This document shows positions 50,270 to 60,053 of a stretch of 64,000 nt of DNA, one piece after another. Origin of the DNA: CAYLSV01 sp964386435 (GTDB lineage Bacteria > Planctomycetota > Phycisphaerae > Tepidisphaerales > Tepidisphaeraceae); NCBI GenBank assembly GCA_964386435.1, contig CAYLSV010000002.1, positions 1-64,000 of the forward strand, written 5' to 3'. Position 1 is the stretch's first letter. Every line of letters begins with the position of its first letter. The notes beneath the pieces were generated by a model. The model was not told the origin of the DNA and did not search any database. It saw only the letters and a program-made list of their open reading frames with translations. Position numbers and translations under genes: made by a program.

Positions 50270-51297
50270 CCCAGCCGCCGACGACCAGACAGGCCCCGCC
50301 CGACCCGCCGCCGGCGACCGAGTACGCCGACGGAACGACGTACGAGCCCAAGCGCGAGGTCACCCCGCCCGACGCTTTGTGGCGGCAGGCGCTGCGGGCG
50401 CCACGCGTGCTCATCGGCGGCGGCGTGCTGCTGGTAATCGTGCTGGCGTGCATCGTGACAATGCCTTGGACGGTCGGGCCGGAGGACGCCTCGCTGTTCT
50501 ACGACAACGCCTTCGTCGGCGGCATCAACGCCCCGCCCGACACCACGCTGCCGGGGCTGATGGGCTACGACCTCGACGGCCGCAGCGTCTTCGGCCGCAG
50601 CCTGCTCGGGGGCGTCATCTCGCTGGGCGTCGGCCTTGCCGCGGCGATGATCAGCGTCGTCCTCGGCGTCGGCGTGGGCCTGACCGCCGGGTACGCCGGG
50701 GGCAAAGTCGACGCCGCCCTCATGCGGTTCGTCGACATCGTCTACGGCCTGCCGTACATCCTGCTGGTCATCCTCTTCAAGGTCGGCCTCGAACGGCCGA
50801 CCGAAGATTTGTTCGAAACCCTCGGCTTCGACCGCCCGGCGATGGCGGCGTCGCTGACGGTCATGTTCCTCGCCATCGGCCTGGTGAGCTGGCTGACCAT
50901 GGCCCGCGTCGTCCGCGGCCAAGTGCTGAGTTTGCGAGGCCAGCCGTTCATCGAGGCCGCCCGCGCCGCCGGCCTCGGCCCGGTCCGCGTCTTTTGGCGG
51001 CATTTGCTGCCCAACCTCGTCGGCCCGATCCTCGTCTACGCCACTCTCACGATCCCGCAGGCCATCCTGCAGGAAAGTTTCTTGAGCTTCCTCGGCATCG
51101 GCGTCGTCGCGCCGCTGCCGAGCTGGGGCAGCCTCGCCAACGCCGGGCTAGGCCCGGCCTTCGACCGCTTCAGCAGCGCCTGGTGGCAGCTGCTGTTCCC
51201 CTGCCTGCTCCTGGCCATCACGCTGCTGGCCCTCAACTTCCTGGGCGACGGTTTGCGCGACCTATTTGACCCCAAGCGGGAATCGGCCAAAATCTGA
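50266..51297 (+). CDS. Oligopeptide ABC transporter permease (OppC-like)
   Basis: This 343-residue permease starts at GTG 50266 within the stop of the previous gene. A disordered Pro/Thr-rich N-terminus leads to a first helix, the OppC_N region with YDLDGRSVFGRSLLGG, and the EAA loop EAARAAGLGPVRVFWRHLLPN. It should pair with the OppB-like protein just upstream. The ATPase partner must come from elsewhere. Confidence 0.92.
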   Translation: MTQPPTTRQAPPDPPPATEYADGTTYEPKREVTPPDALWRQALRAPRVLIGGGVLLVIVLACIVTMPWTVGPEDASLFYDNAFVGGINAPPDTTLPGLMGYDLDGRSVFGRSLLGGVISLGVGLAAAMISVVLGVGVGLTAGYAGGKVDAALMRFVDIVYGLPYILLVILFKVGLERPTEDLFETLGFDRPAMAASLTVMFLAIGLVSWLTMARVVRGQVLSLRGQPFIEAARAAGLGPVRVFWRHLLPNLVGPILVYATLTIPQAILQESFLSFLGIGVVAPLPSWGSLANAGLGPAFDRFSSAWWQLLFPCLLLAITLLALNFLGDGLRDLFDPKRESAKI

Positions 51298-51304
51298 GTT
51301 GATC

Positions 51305-53272
51305 ATGGAATCCCGCTTCGGCATCAAAGACTTTTTCCTCTTCGCCGTGCTGGCGTTGCTCATCGTCCTCGTCGCGCTGGCGATGTTGCAGTCGGATCGA
51401 CAGTGGGACACGGTGCAGAAGCTGGAGCGGCAGAACACGCAGCTTGCCGCCGACATCAACCAGCTCGGCCGGCAGCTCAACAGCAACGGCGGGGCGGGCG
51501 GCCAAGCCCCGACGATCACGCAGAACTTCTACGGCGTCGGCCAACCCGGGGCGGCTCCGGCCGTGGCGGGCGACATGCCGCAGGTGATGCCGGACGTTGC
51601 CGATGTCGAGCCGACACTGCCGGCCCCGTCGGCCGAGGAGGGGCCGACTTTTGCCCTGCTGCAAGAGGCCGAGCAGGAAGGAGATTTTGCCCGCGGCGGC
51701 GTGTACCTTGACAACTTCGGCACCAAAATTGGTCGGCTCACGCCATTCGTTTCATCGGACGTTTACCAGACTTGGATCGAGTTCCTCGTCCTCGAGCCGC
51801 TGGTGCAGCGGAACCCGAACACGCTCGACTACGAGCCAAAGCTCGCCGAGAGTTGGCAGACGAGCGACGACGGCCTGACGATCACGTTCAACCTCCGCCG
51901 CGACGCCCGCTTCAGCGACGGCGAGCCGGTGACGGCCGAGGACGTGGTCTTCACGTTCGACTGGATCCAGAATCCCGAAGTGCAGGCCGAGCGGCAGCGA
52001 AGCTATCTGGAGCGGCTGGCCTCCGTGGAGGCTCTTGGCGATCACACGGTGCAGTTCATCTTTACCGAGCCGTACTTCCTCAACTTCGATTCGGCCGGCG
52101 GCCAAGGCATTTTGCCCGAGCACTTTTACAGCCAGTATTCGCCGAGCCAGTTCAACGAGAGCATTGGCTTGCTGATGGGCAGCGGGCAGTACATGCTGCC
52201 GAGCCCGACCGATTGGACGCCGGCTCAGGACGTGGAGCTGGTCCGCAACCCGCGCTACTGGGGCCCGGCGGCGACGTTCGACCGAATGGTCTTCAAGCAG
52301 GTGACGGAGGAGGCGGCCGAGGAAGTTATGTTTCGCAACGGCCAGCTCGATCGCTATGCCGCCCAACCGGAGACCTTCGACAAGCTCAAGGCCGAAGAGG
52401 CGATCGCCGAGATGGCCCAGGCCGTCAACTACGACACGCCGTTCGGCGGCTACACGTACATCGGCTGGAACCAGATCCGGCGGGACGGCGACGAGGAGAC
52501 GCCCACGATCTTCGCCGACACGCGGGTCCGAAAGGCAATGACCTTGCTCATCGATCGCCAGAAGCTGGCCGACGAGCTGTACCGCGGTTACGCCAACGTC
52601 GCCAGCGGCCCATTCGCCCCGTTCGGACCGCAAAGCAATCCGGACATCGAGCCGCTGCCGCGTGACGTGCCGGCGGCGCTGGCGCTGCTGGAGGAGGCCG
52701 GTTGGCAGGACCGCGACGGCGACGGGGTGCTTGATAACGCCGAGGGCGAACCGCTGGAATTCAACCTCATGTACCCCGGCGGCAGCGACTTCACTGAGAA
52801 GATCGTCCTCTCGATCCAGGACGACCTCGCCGAGGGCGGCGTGTTGATGATCGCCGAGCGGACCGACTGGCCGGTGCTCGTTGAGCGGCTCAAGCAAAGC
52901 GATTTTGAGGCGGCCACACTCGGCTGGTCGAGCGTCATCGAGAGCGATCCGTACCAGATCTTCAGCAGCGCCCAAGCCATTCCCGGCGGCGACAACCGCA
53001 CCGGCTACAAGTCCGAACGTCTCGACGCCGCCATTGAAGATGCCCGCACCACGATGAACGCCGAGGAGCGTTATCCAAAGTGGCACGAGGTGCATCGCAT
53101 CCTCCACGAGGACCAACCTTACACCTTCCTGCTCAACCGGCAGGCACTGCGATTCTTCAACAACCGAATCCAGAACGTGGAGAAGAGCGCGGTCGGCCTC
53201 AACTACGAGTTCCTCAACGGCGGCGTGCTGCCGTGGTACATTCCCGCTGCCGAGCAAACCCTGACTCAGTGA
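51305..53272 (+). CDS. Membrane-anchored peptide-binding protein with coiled-coil stalk
   Basis: The 655 residues contain an N-terminal membrane helix (about 9-28) instead of a cleaved signal, a short coiled coil (about 32-58), a Pro-rich linker and then an SBP_bac_5 domain. The domain shows VYQTWIEFLVLEPLVQRNP, ITFNLRRDARFSDGEPVTAEDVVFTF and DTRVRKAMTLLIDRQKL. It starts seven bases after the OppC-like gene. Anchoring by a transmembrane helix rather than lipid is unusual for this family. Confidence 0.9.
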   Translation: MESRFGIKDFFLFAVLALLIVLVALAMLQSDRQWDTVQKLERQNTQLAADINQLGRQLNSNGGAGGQAPTITQNFYGVGQPGAAPAVAGDMPQVMPDVADVEPTLPAPSAEEGPTFALLQEAEQEGDFARGGVYLDNFGTKIGRLTPFVSSDVYQTWIEFLVLEPLVQRNPNTLDYEPKLAESWQTSDDGLTITFNLRRDARFSDGEPVTAEDVVFTFDWIQNPEVQAERQRSYLERLASVEALGDHTVQFIFTEPYFLNFDSAGGQGILPEHFYSQYSPSQFNESIGLLMGSGQYMLPSPTDWTPAQDVELVRNPRYWGPAATFDRMVFKQVTEEAAEEVMFRNGQLDRYAAQPETFDKLKAEEAIAEMAQAVNYDTPFGGYTYIGWNQIRRDGDEETPTIFADTRVRKAMTLLIDRQKLADELYRGYANVASGPFAPFGPQSNPDIEPLPRDVPAALALLEEAGWQDRDGDGVLDNAEGEPLEFNLMYPGGSDFTEKIVLSIQDDLAEGGVLMIAERTDWPVLVERLKQSDFEAATLGWSSVIESDPYQIFSSAQAIPGGDNRTGYKSERLDAAIEDARTTMNAEERYPKWHEVHRILHEDQPYTFLLNRQALRFFNNRIQNVEKSAVGLNYEFLNGGVLPWYIPAAEQTLTQ

Positions 53273-53366
53273 CGCGGGCGTCGTCTACGGCGTGAGTCGT
53301 GGAGTGTTTTGATTATACTCGCGGTCGAACCGACGGGCCGACGTGGCATGGCCACGGGTTGTCGCC

Positions 53367-54617
53367 ATGCTGAGTTATCTCCTTCGACGCATCCTGCTGT
53401 TTATCCCGACGATCCTGGGGGCCACGTTCATCGTGTTCACCCTCATGTACTTCGCCGCCGGGTCGATCACCGACACCGCCCTGGCCGATGGCAACTTGCG
53501 GCCCGAGGCCCGCGAAGAACGCGAAGCCTACCTGAAGGAACGGTTCGGCCTGGGCGACCCGTTCGTCATCCAGTACCTGCGCTGGCTCAACAACGCCTCG
53601 CCCATCGGCCTGCACGTCTGGAAGTGGGACGATCCGATCGTCGTTGAAGCCCGCGGCAAGCGCCGTCAGTGGCGAAATGAACGGCGGGAAGCGCTGTCGG
53701 GGCAAGGGCTGGACGACGACGAGGTGAGCGACCGACTCGATGAGCTGCAAACCGAGGCCGAGGCGGCGGGTGAGGTCGACTTTACGCCAATCGCCGGGCA
53801 GTTTCGGTTCGACAAGCCGCCGTGGAAGCCGATCGATCTCGGCTACAGCTTCGTCTGGCAGCGGCCGAGCTTGGACCTGATCAAGGAGCGGCTGCCGGTG
53901 ACGCTGTTGCTCAACGCGCTGGCCTTGCCGCTGGCGTTGGCCATTAGCATCGTCACCGGCGTGTGGTCGGCCCGCCATCGCGGCGGCTGGCAGGATTGGG
54001 GCACCGGCACCGTGCTGCTGGGGTTCTACAGCGTGCCGGTGATCTGGGCGGGCGTCATGCTCATCGGCTTCCTCGCCAACGATCAGCAGTACGTCGGCTG
54101 GTTCCCGCCGGGCGAGTTGGGCTCGCTGGCGGCGCGGTCGCAGACGTTCTTGCCCAGCTACACCGCCGACGGATCGTGGCGGACGGGCTACCTGCTCGAC
54201 GCCATCTGGCATCTGATTTTGCCGGTGCTTTGCCTGACGTACGTGCAGTTCGCCTATTTGAGCAAGCTGACGCGGACAAGCCTGCTGGAAGTGCTCGGCA
54301 GCGACTACGTCCGCACCGCCCGCGCCAAGGGGCTCGACGGCCGCACCGTCCTGTGGCAACACGGCTTCCGCAACGCGCTCGGGCCGATCATCACGTTCCT
54401 CGCCGCTCTGCTGCCCGCCATCATCGCCGGCAGCGTGATTGTGGAGCGGATCTTCACCATCGACGGCATGGGCTCGCTCGTCATCGAGGCGCTCCTGCGG
54501 CGGGACCGCGAGCTGTTCCTGAGCCTCACGCTGGTGACGCTGGTGCTGACGATCGTCAGCTACCTGATCGCCGACTTGTTGTACGCGCTGGCCGATCCGA
54601 GGGTGAGCTATGAGTGA
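53367..54617 (+). CDS. Second OppB-like permease with long first loop
   Basis: This 416-residue permease has the standard first helix (IPTILGATFIVFTLMYFAAG). It then carries a charged insertion of about 100 residues (around 100-165, with RRQWRNERREALSGQGLDDD) before the BPD_transp_1 core. The EAA loop is RTARAKGLDGRTVLWQHGFRN. ATG 53367 is preferred over the start 24 bases earlier. It overlaps the next permease by eight bases. Confidence 0.9.
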   Translation: MLSYLLRRILLFIPTILGATFIVFTLMYFAAGSITDTALADGNLRPEAREEREAYLKERFGLGDPFVIQYLRWLNNASPIGLHVWKWDDPIVVEARGKRRQWRNERREALSGQGLDDDEVSDRLDELQTEAEAAGEVDFTPIAGQFRFDKPPWKPIDLGYSFVWQRPSLDLIKERLPVTLLLNALALPLALAISIVTGVWSARHRGGWQDWGTGTVLLGFYSVPVIWAGVMLIGFLANDQQYVGWFPPGELGSLAARSQTFLPSYTADGSWRTGYLLDAIWHLILPVLCLTYVQFAYLSKLTRTSLLEVLGSDYVRTARAKGLDGRTVLWQHGFRNALGPIITFLAALLPAIIAGSVIVERIFTIDGMGSLVIEALLRRDRELFLSLTLVTLVLTIVSYLIADLLYALADPRVSYE

Positions 54618-55995
54618 TTCGACGCGTCCCGAAGCGAGCGCGACCGATGTCGGCCCAATTGCGGCCGACGGCGAGGTGCACGGCGGCCGGCCCGGCGTGC
54701 CGGACCGGCAACCGCCCGCGGCCGACGCGGTGAGAACAGACGCGGTGCCGGCCGACTACCCGGCCGAGGTGCCGGCGGCGAAGGAGGCGGGGCGGTCGCT
54801 GTGGGCGATGGCGATCAAGGGCACGCTCTGCCGGACGGCGGCGCGGATCGGGTTGGTGTGGGTGGCGGTCCTCATCGTCATCGCCGTGTTCGCGCCGTTC
54901 TTGGCCAACAGCCGGCCGCTGTTGGTGAAGGACGCTGGCGGGTGGTCGTCGCCGCTGTGGCAGGGTTTGTCGGCGGTCGACATCGCGCTGCCGCTGATCT
55001 TCTTCGGGGCCATCGGCGTGTTCGTCGCCGCCCGGCGGAAGCTGCTCGGTGCCCGCGCCGGGCTCGGCGGGTTGGTGGCGATGCTGGCGATCGTCGTCGC
55101 CTCAGCCGGCGTGGGCTACCTGCTCGCCGACCCGCCGCGGCTGGTGCGGTACGGCGAGTTCCGCAGCTACGCCGAAGACGCGACAGTCATCCGCACGCCC
55201 ATCCCGTTCAGCCCCAACGACCGCTTGGGCGACCTCGGCAACGCCCGCACTATCCCGCCGTTCTGGGGTGCACCGAACGAGGCAGCGCAGGACAAAGTGG
55301 CAACCGTTCCGACGCGCCACCTGCTCGGCACCACGGTCAACGGCGAGGACATGATGAGCCGGATGATCCACGCGTCCCGTGTCGCGCTGGCCATCGGCTT
55401 CGTCGCCACCGGCATCTCGACGACCATCGGCATCTTCGTGGGCGCGATCATGGGATACTTCGGCGGCATCGTCGATTTGCTCATCATGCGCGTCGTCGAA
55501 ATCTTCCAGGCGGTGCCGACGCTCATCGTGCTGCTGATCGTCACGACGTTCTTCGGCAAGGACATCTGGCTGATGATGGTTACAATTGGCGTGCTGTCGT
55601 GGATGGCCGATGCGCGGTTCATCCGGGCGGAGTTCCTCAAGCTCCGCGGCCAAGATTTTGTGCAGGCGACCAAGGCGGCGGGCCTGTCGATCCCGGCGAC
55701 GCTGTTCCGCCACATGCTGCCCAACGGCATCTCGCCGGTGCTGGTCAACGCCAGCTTCGGCATCGCCAGCGCGATTCTGCTCGAAAGCGTCCTGAGCTTT
55801 CTCGGCCTCGGCTTGGAGGCGAAGGACCCGTCGTGGGGCGCGCTGCTCAACCAAGCCCGCAGCGGCGGCAGTGGGTTCAACTGGTGGATCGCGACGTTCC
55901 CGGGCTTGGCGATTTTCCTGACGGTGTTCGCCTACATTCTGATCGGCGAGAGTTTGCGGGATGCGCTCGATCCGAAGCTCCGCAAGGCGGAGTAG
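54610..55995 (+). CDS. Second OppC-like permease with extra N-terminal helices
   Basis: This 461-residue permease is about 150 longer than usual OppC. Its disordered 60-residue start is followed by one helix and two additional helices (IALPLIFFGAIGVFVAA; GLGGLVAMLAIVVASAGVGYL). The core follows with LLGTTVNGEDMMSRM and EAA loop QATKAAGLSIPATLFRHMLPN. It completes the second A-B-C set. The GNAT-nitrilase gene converges on it with four bases between. Confidence 0.9.
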   Translation: MSDSTRPEASATDVGPIAADGEVHGGRPGVPDRQPPAADAVRTDAVPADYPAEVPAAKEAGRSLWAMAIKGTLCRTAARIGLVWVAVLIVIAVFAPFLANSRPLLVKDAGGWSSPLWQGLSAVDIALPLIFFGAIGVFVAARRKLLGARAGLGGLVAMLAIVVASAGVGYLLADPPRLVRYGEFRSYAEDATVIRTPIPFSPNDRLGDLGNARTIPPFWGAPNEAAQDKVATVPTRHLLGTTVNGEDMMSRMIHASRVALAIGFVATGISTTIGIFVGAIMGYFGGIVDLLIMRVVEIFQAVPTLIVLLIVTTFFGKDIWLMMVTIGVLSWMADARFIRAEFLKLRGQDFVQATKAAGLSIPATLFRHMLPNGISPVLVNASFGIASAILLESVLSFLGLGLEAKDPSWGALLNQARSGGSGFNWWIATFPGLAIFLTVFAYILIGESLRDALDPKLRKAE

Positions 55996-55999
55996 CTCA

Positions 56000-57646
56000 T
56001 CATGCCTTCATCGTGGTGCCGTCGGGTTGGTGGTAGTTGACGCTGTACAGCTCCGGGCGGCGGTCGGTCCAGGGGCGGACGGTGCCTTGGACGCGGTTGC
56101 GGCGGAGCAGCTCGAGGTCGACGTCGTGCAGGACGACGGTCTCGATGTTCGGCATGCTCTCGCTGCCCACCGCGTCGCGGGCGAACTCGAAGTCGCTGGG
56201 CGTCAGCACGGCACACTGGGCGTAGTGCATGTCGGCGTTGTCGACGAACGGCATCATGCCGGCGCAGCCGCTGATGGCGACGTAGATCTGGTTCTCGATC
56301 GCCCGGGCCTGGGCGCAGTGGCGGACGCGCAGGTAGCCGCTGCGCTCGTCGGTGTTGTAGGGCACGAACAGGATGTCGGCCCCCTTGGCCCGGGCGATGC
56401 GGGCGAGCTCGGGGAACTCCACGTCGTAGCAGATCAGGATGGCGATCTTGCCGCGGTCGGTGTCGAAGACCTCCACCGTGTCGCCCGGCGAGACGCCCCA
56501 CCAGCGGCTCTCGTTGGGCGTCACGTGCAGCTTGTACTGCTTCTCGATCGTGCCGTCGCGGCGAAACAAATAAGCGATGTTGAAAAGCTCCTCGTCCTCG
56601 ATCACCAGCTGGCTGCCGCCGATGATGTTGACGTTGAACCGGACGGCCAGGTCGTTGAACAGCTCCAAATAGGCCGGCGTGAACTCTGCCAATTTTCGGG
56701 CCGAATCGCTGGGCCGCTCGGCCTTCACGAGGGCCAGCAGCTGCGTCGTGAACAGCTCGGGGAAGACGACGAAATCGCTCTTGTAGTCGCTGCCGACGTC
56801 TGTGATGAACTCGCACTGCTTGGCGAACTGCTCGAAGCTCTCGACCCGCCGCATCATGTACTGGCTGACGCACAGCCGCACCCGGCTGACCCGCCGCATC
56901 TCCGTGGTGTCCTTCGCCTCGTGGTCGAGGTTCACCCACTCCAAGAACGCGGCGTACCCCCGGCTCGCCTTGTCGTCCGGCAAGTAGTTCGGCCGCAACC
57001 CCTTGAGCGCGAAGCCATTGGCCAACTGCACGGTCAGCACCGGGTCGAACACTTTTTTCAGCACCACCGCCTCGACGTAGTCGCTGGCGCTCATGGCATG
57101 GGCGTGCGCCCCGTAACCCGGCAAACGGCCGGCGATGATGATGCGCTTCAAGTTCTTCTCGCGGGCGAGCTGCTTGCGCGCGTCGTACAGCCGCCGGGCG
57201 AGCTTGAGGCCGCGGAACTCCGGGTGGACCATGATCTCGATGCCGTACAGCGTGTCGCCGTCGGGCTTGTGGTTGTTGATCGTGCCGCCGGCGCACACCG
57301 CCCGCCAGTCGTGCCACGCCTCGTGCTGGTCGTACTCGACGATCAGGCTGCTGCTGCTGGCGACGACCCGGCCCTCCAGCTCGACGCACAGCTGCCCCTC
57401 AGGGAAGTGCCGCAGCTGGCTCTCCAGCTCGCTCTTTTTCCAGAACCCCATGCCGGGGAACGCGAGCTGCTGCATCTCGATGATCGCGTCGAAATCGTCC
57501 GGCGTGATCGGCCGGACCTCGACGTGCCACTCGTATTTCTCCAAATCGATCTCCGGCTGCGGCACCGCTGGTTGGCCCGGCGTCGGCACGCCGGGCGTGG
57601 GGCCAACGGTGGTGGGCGGGACAATCGTGGAGGTCGAACTCGGCAT
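56000..57646 (-). CDS. GNAT acetyltransferase-nitrilase fusion
   Basis: This 548-residue protein resembles Bacillus YhcX. Residues 40-200 are a GNAT domain (VRPITPDDFDAIIEMQ, MVHPEFRGLKLARRLYDARK). Residues 250-530 are a carbon-nitrogen hydrolase with the Glu-Lys-Cys triad visible in VVFPELFTT, KQYKLHVTP and ILICYDVEFPELARIA. The natural amide substrate is not known. The first 35 residues are Pro/Thr-rich. Confidence 0.92.
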   Translation of the reverse strand: MPSSTSTIVPPTTVGPTPGVPTPGQPAVPQPEIDLEKYEWHVEVRPITPDDFDAIIEMQQLAFPGMGFWKKSELESQLRHFPEGQLCVELEGRVVASSSSLIVEYDQHEAWHDWRAVCAGGTINNHKPDGDTLYGIEIMVHPEFRGLKLARRLYDARKQLAREKNLKRIIIAGRLPGYGAHAHAMSASDYVEAVVLKKVFDPVLTVQLANGFALKGLRPNYLPDDKASRGYAAFLEWVNLDHEAKDTTEMRRVSRVRLCVSQYMMRRVESFEQFAKQCEFITDVGSDYKSDFVVFPELFTTQLLALVKAERPSDSARKLAEFTPAYLELFNDLAVRFNVNIIGGSQLVIEDEELFNIAYLFRRDGTIEKQYKLHVTPNESRWWGVSPGDTVEVFDTDRGKIAILICYDVEFPELARIARAKGADILFVPYNTDERSGYLRVRHCAQARAIENQIYVAISGCAGMMPFVDNADMHYAQCAVLTPSDFEFARDAVGSESMPNIETVVLHDVDLELLRRNRVQGTVRPWTDRRPELYSVNYHQPDGTTMKA

Positions 57647-57673
57647 GCGGCCGCCATCGTAGCGACCGCCGCC

Positions 57674-58621
57674 TCACCCGTTCGCGGCGTCGATCGGCCG
57701 GTGCCAGTCCCGCAGCGGTCGGCTCATCAGCACGCCCAGCACGACGAGCGGGTAGATCATCCCCAGCACCGCCCACGGCACCAGGAACACCGTCCCCGCC
57801 ATCAGGCCGTCGCCCACGTCGGTGTCGATCGGGAACTGCTCCATCGGCCGGACGAACACCCAGACGGTGAGCCCGAGCGTGAGCAGCCCGACGACCAGCC
57901 GCAGCATCGCCCAGATCACGTGCAGCCGCCGGCCTGTCGGCCCCGGCCGCAGCGTCATGATGCCCGCGATCAGCAAGCCGATCGCCAGCAGCACGTTCAC
58001 CCCCTGCGTCGCCACAAGGGCCATGGCACTTCCGAGGTCAAACGGGATGCCGCCGAACCGCTCGACCGTCGTGTCCTGCCCATGGCTGGCGATAATCGTG
58101 ACGTCACTGCCGTCGGGCGGGTACAGGTAAAACTCGGCCGTGCCCGCCCCGACGTAAATGTGGTTGCCGTTGGTCAGCACATAGTGGGACTGCGTGTAGT
58201 GCTCATCGAATCCGGCCGTGTCGATGTGCCCGTCGATGTAGGCGGCGGTCCAGCCGGAATCGATCGGCGGCGGGGTGAAGGGCACCTCGTGTTCGGCGAG
58301 CAACTGCTCCAGCAACACCACATCCCCCGGCGGCAGCGGATACGCCGCATCCAACGCCTCGACAACCACCGTCACGTCCGCCGCCGACAGCGATTGGGCC
58401 GGCGACGTGCTCCTCATCCCGCCGCCGGCCGACGACGCCAGCTCCTTTTGCAACGCCACCACCAGCGCCACGCCGATGCCGCCGCTGAAGAGGTTGCCGA
58501 CGATGCCCAACGACCCGAAGACAATGCTCAGCGTCGCCAGCGTCGTCACCACGCCCGGCCGCAACGAACCCGCCGCGCGAGACGGCGGGGCATAACTGGC
58601 CAGAAACGGCGGCTGCGACAT
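57674..58621 (-). CDS. Membrane protein, paralogue of the next gene
   Basis: This 315-residue protein has an N-terminal helix (GVVTTLATLSIVFGSLGIVGN), a soluble loop of about 110 residues and three more helices near the C-terminus. The adjacent gene at 58662 encodes a protein of the same length and layout with the same helix (GVVTTLGVLSIVFGSLGI), so the two arose by tandem duplication. No function is recognised. The start MSQPPF follows a 40-bp gap after the paralogue. Confidence 0.7.
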   Translation of the reverse strand: MSQPPFLASYAPPSRAAGSLRPGVVTTLATLSIVFGSLGIVGNLFSGGIGVALVVALQKELASSAGGGMRSTSPAQSLSAADVTVVVEALDAAYPLPPGDVVLLEQLLAEHEVPFTPPPIDSGWTAAYIDGHIDTAGFDEHYTQSHYVLTNGNHIYVGAGTAEFYLYPPDGSDVTIIASHGQDTTVERFGGIPFDLGSAMALVATQGVNVLLAIGLLIAGIMTLRPGPTGRRLHVIWAMLRLVVGLLTLGLTVWVFVRPMEQFPIDTDVGDGLMAGTVFLVPWAVLGMIYPLVVLGVLMSRPLRDWHRPIDAANG

Positions 58622-58661
58622 GCCGCCAGTCTGCCGGAACACGTCAAAGCGGGCAAGCCGC

Positions 58662-59609
58662 TCAACCCCCACGTTCGGCGGCGAGTTGCGCGAAGTGCGC
58701 CCGCACCGGCCGCACCCGCAGCAGGATGGCCACGGCGATCGGGTAGGCGGCCATGAACAGGAACGTGAGCAAGCCGCTGACGAGCGCGCCGATCCAGAAC
58801 CACTGCGGCGCCGGCCCGCCGCCGCCGGTGTTGAACGTGAACCCGCCCATCATCGACAGCGACTGCCACACGCCCACCGCCGTCGCGCCGATCGCGATGC
58901 CCAGCCGGACCACCCACCAGATCGCGTGCAGCCGCCGGCCGATGAGCTTGTCGCGGACCGTCGCGATGCCGGCCACCAGCAGCAGGACGGCCAAGCCGGC
59001 GGAGATGAAGCCGATGACGATCTGCAGGATGAACGGCACCAGATTGTCGCCGCCGAACATGTTCAGGTTCGCCGTGCTGGAGGCGATGACGCCGGTCGTG
59101 TCGGCGACGGTGTTGCTAATGCCGTTCGGGCCGTTCGTCTCGATGGTTACGGTCTGGGCACCGACGGTGATGCTGCCGGGAACGCCAAAGTCGTACACAA
59201 GGTCGTCGTTGAAGTCGGTGCGCGTCAGCATGGCCGCGGCCACGTCCTCCGTCGTCAGTTCTTTCGTTGCCGGCACGATCGGCAGGTCGAGCGTCGGCAG
59301 CACATCCAGCAACATCTGCCGCTGCGGGTCGGTCAGGGGTTGCGCGTCGTCCAACGCCTGCACCACGTTCCGCACCTCCGCGTCCGTCAACGCCGGCCCC
59401 GCGACCAGCGCCGGCGCCCCCAGCGTCAAGTTGAAGTTGCTGAAGAACAACAGCATGACGAGCGTCCCCGCGGCCGACAGCAGGTTGTACGCGATCCCCA
59501 GGCTGCCGAAGACGATACTCAGCACACCCAGCGTCGTCACGACCCCGTGCCGCCCCTGCCGCATGTCCGCCCCGGCGTAGTTCAGCGTGTTGTCGGGTGC
59601 GTCGCTCAT
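58662..59609 (-). CDS. Membrane protein, paralogue of the previous gene
   Basis: This protein is exactly 315 residues, as is its neighbour. It has one N-terminal helix, a soluble domain (about 70-190, with LTDAEVRNVVQALDDAQPLTDPQRQMLLDVL) and three C-terminal helices with KLIGRRLHAIWWVVRL; the neighbour has TGRRLHVIWAMLRL at this place. The soluble domains have diverged strongly while the helices are conserved. Function is unknown. Confidence 0.7.
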   Translation of the reverse strand: MSDAPDNTLNYAGADMRQGRHGVVTTLGVLSIVFGSLGIAYNLLSAAGTLVMLLFFSNFNLTLGAPALVAGPALTDAEVRNVVQALDDAQPLTDPQRQMLLDVLPTLDLPIVPATKELTTEDVAAAMLTRTDFNDDLVYDFGVPGSITVGAQTVTIETNGPNGISNTVADTTGVIASSTANLNMFGGDNLVPFILQIVIGFISAGLAVLLLVAGIATVRDKLIGRRLHAIWWVVRLGIAIGATAVGVWQSLSMMGGFTFNTGGGGPAPQWFWIGALVSGLLTFLFMAAYPIAVAILLRVRPVRAHFAQLAAERGG

Positions 59610-59677
59610 GCCCTGCAGTATGCCGCCGTCCGATGCCCGACGCCAGCGATGGGCAGGTCATGCCCCTACGCTGCGGC

Positions 59678-60028
59678 ATGGGCCTTTTCGATGGCACGCC
59701 GCTGGAGCGGCCGGTGACTTGTGAGCGGTGTGACAAGCCGGTGGACGAGTGTGATTGTCCGCGGGATGCCGGTGGGGCGGTGCGGTTGCCGGGGGATCAG
59801 GACGTGCGGGTGCGGCGGGAGAAGCGGCGGGGCAAGTGGGTGACCGTCGCCACCGGCTTCGACGCCGCGGCGAGCGACGTGCCGGGCCTGCTGAAGAACC
59901 TCCAGCGCGCCCTTGGCGTCGGCGGCACGACCAAGGGCGACGGCTTCGAACTGCAGGGCGACGCGCGGGACCGCGTGGTCACGGAGCTGCAGAAGCTCGG
60001 CTACGCGGTCAAGCCCGCTGGGGGGTGA
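59678..60028 (+). CDS. SUI1/eIF1-like translation factor (YciH family)
   Basis: This 116-residue protein has an N-terminal zinc-ribbon-like segment (CERCDKPVDECDC) and the SUI1 domain: VRREKRRGKWVTVATGF, LLKNLQRALGVGGTTKG and FELQGDARDRVVTELQKLGY. Bacterial SUI1 proteins may influence start-site fidelity under stress. It is divergent from the paralogous membrane protein genes. Confidence 0.9.
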   Translation: MGLFDGTPLERPVTCERCDKPVDECDCPRDAGGAVRLPGDQDVRVRREKRRGKWVTVATGFDAAASDVPGLLKNLQRALGVGGTTKGDGFELQGDARDRVVTELQKLGYAVKPAGG

Positions 60029-60053
60029 GGGAGAACTATGGCGTGCTGAAGTG

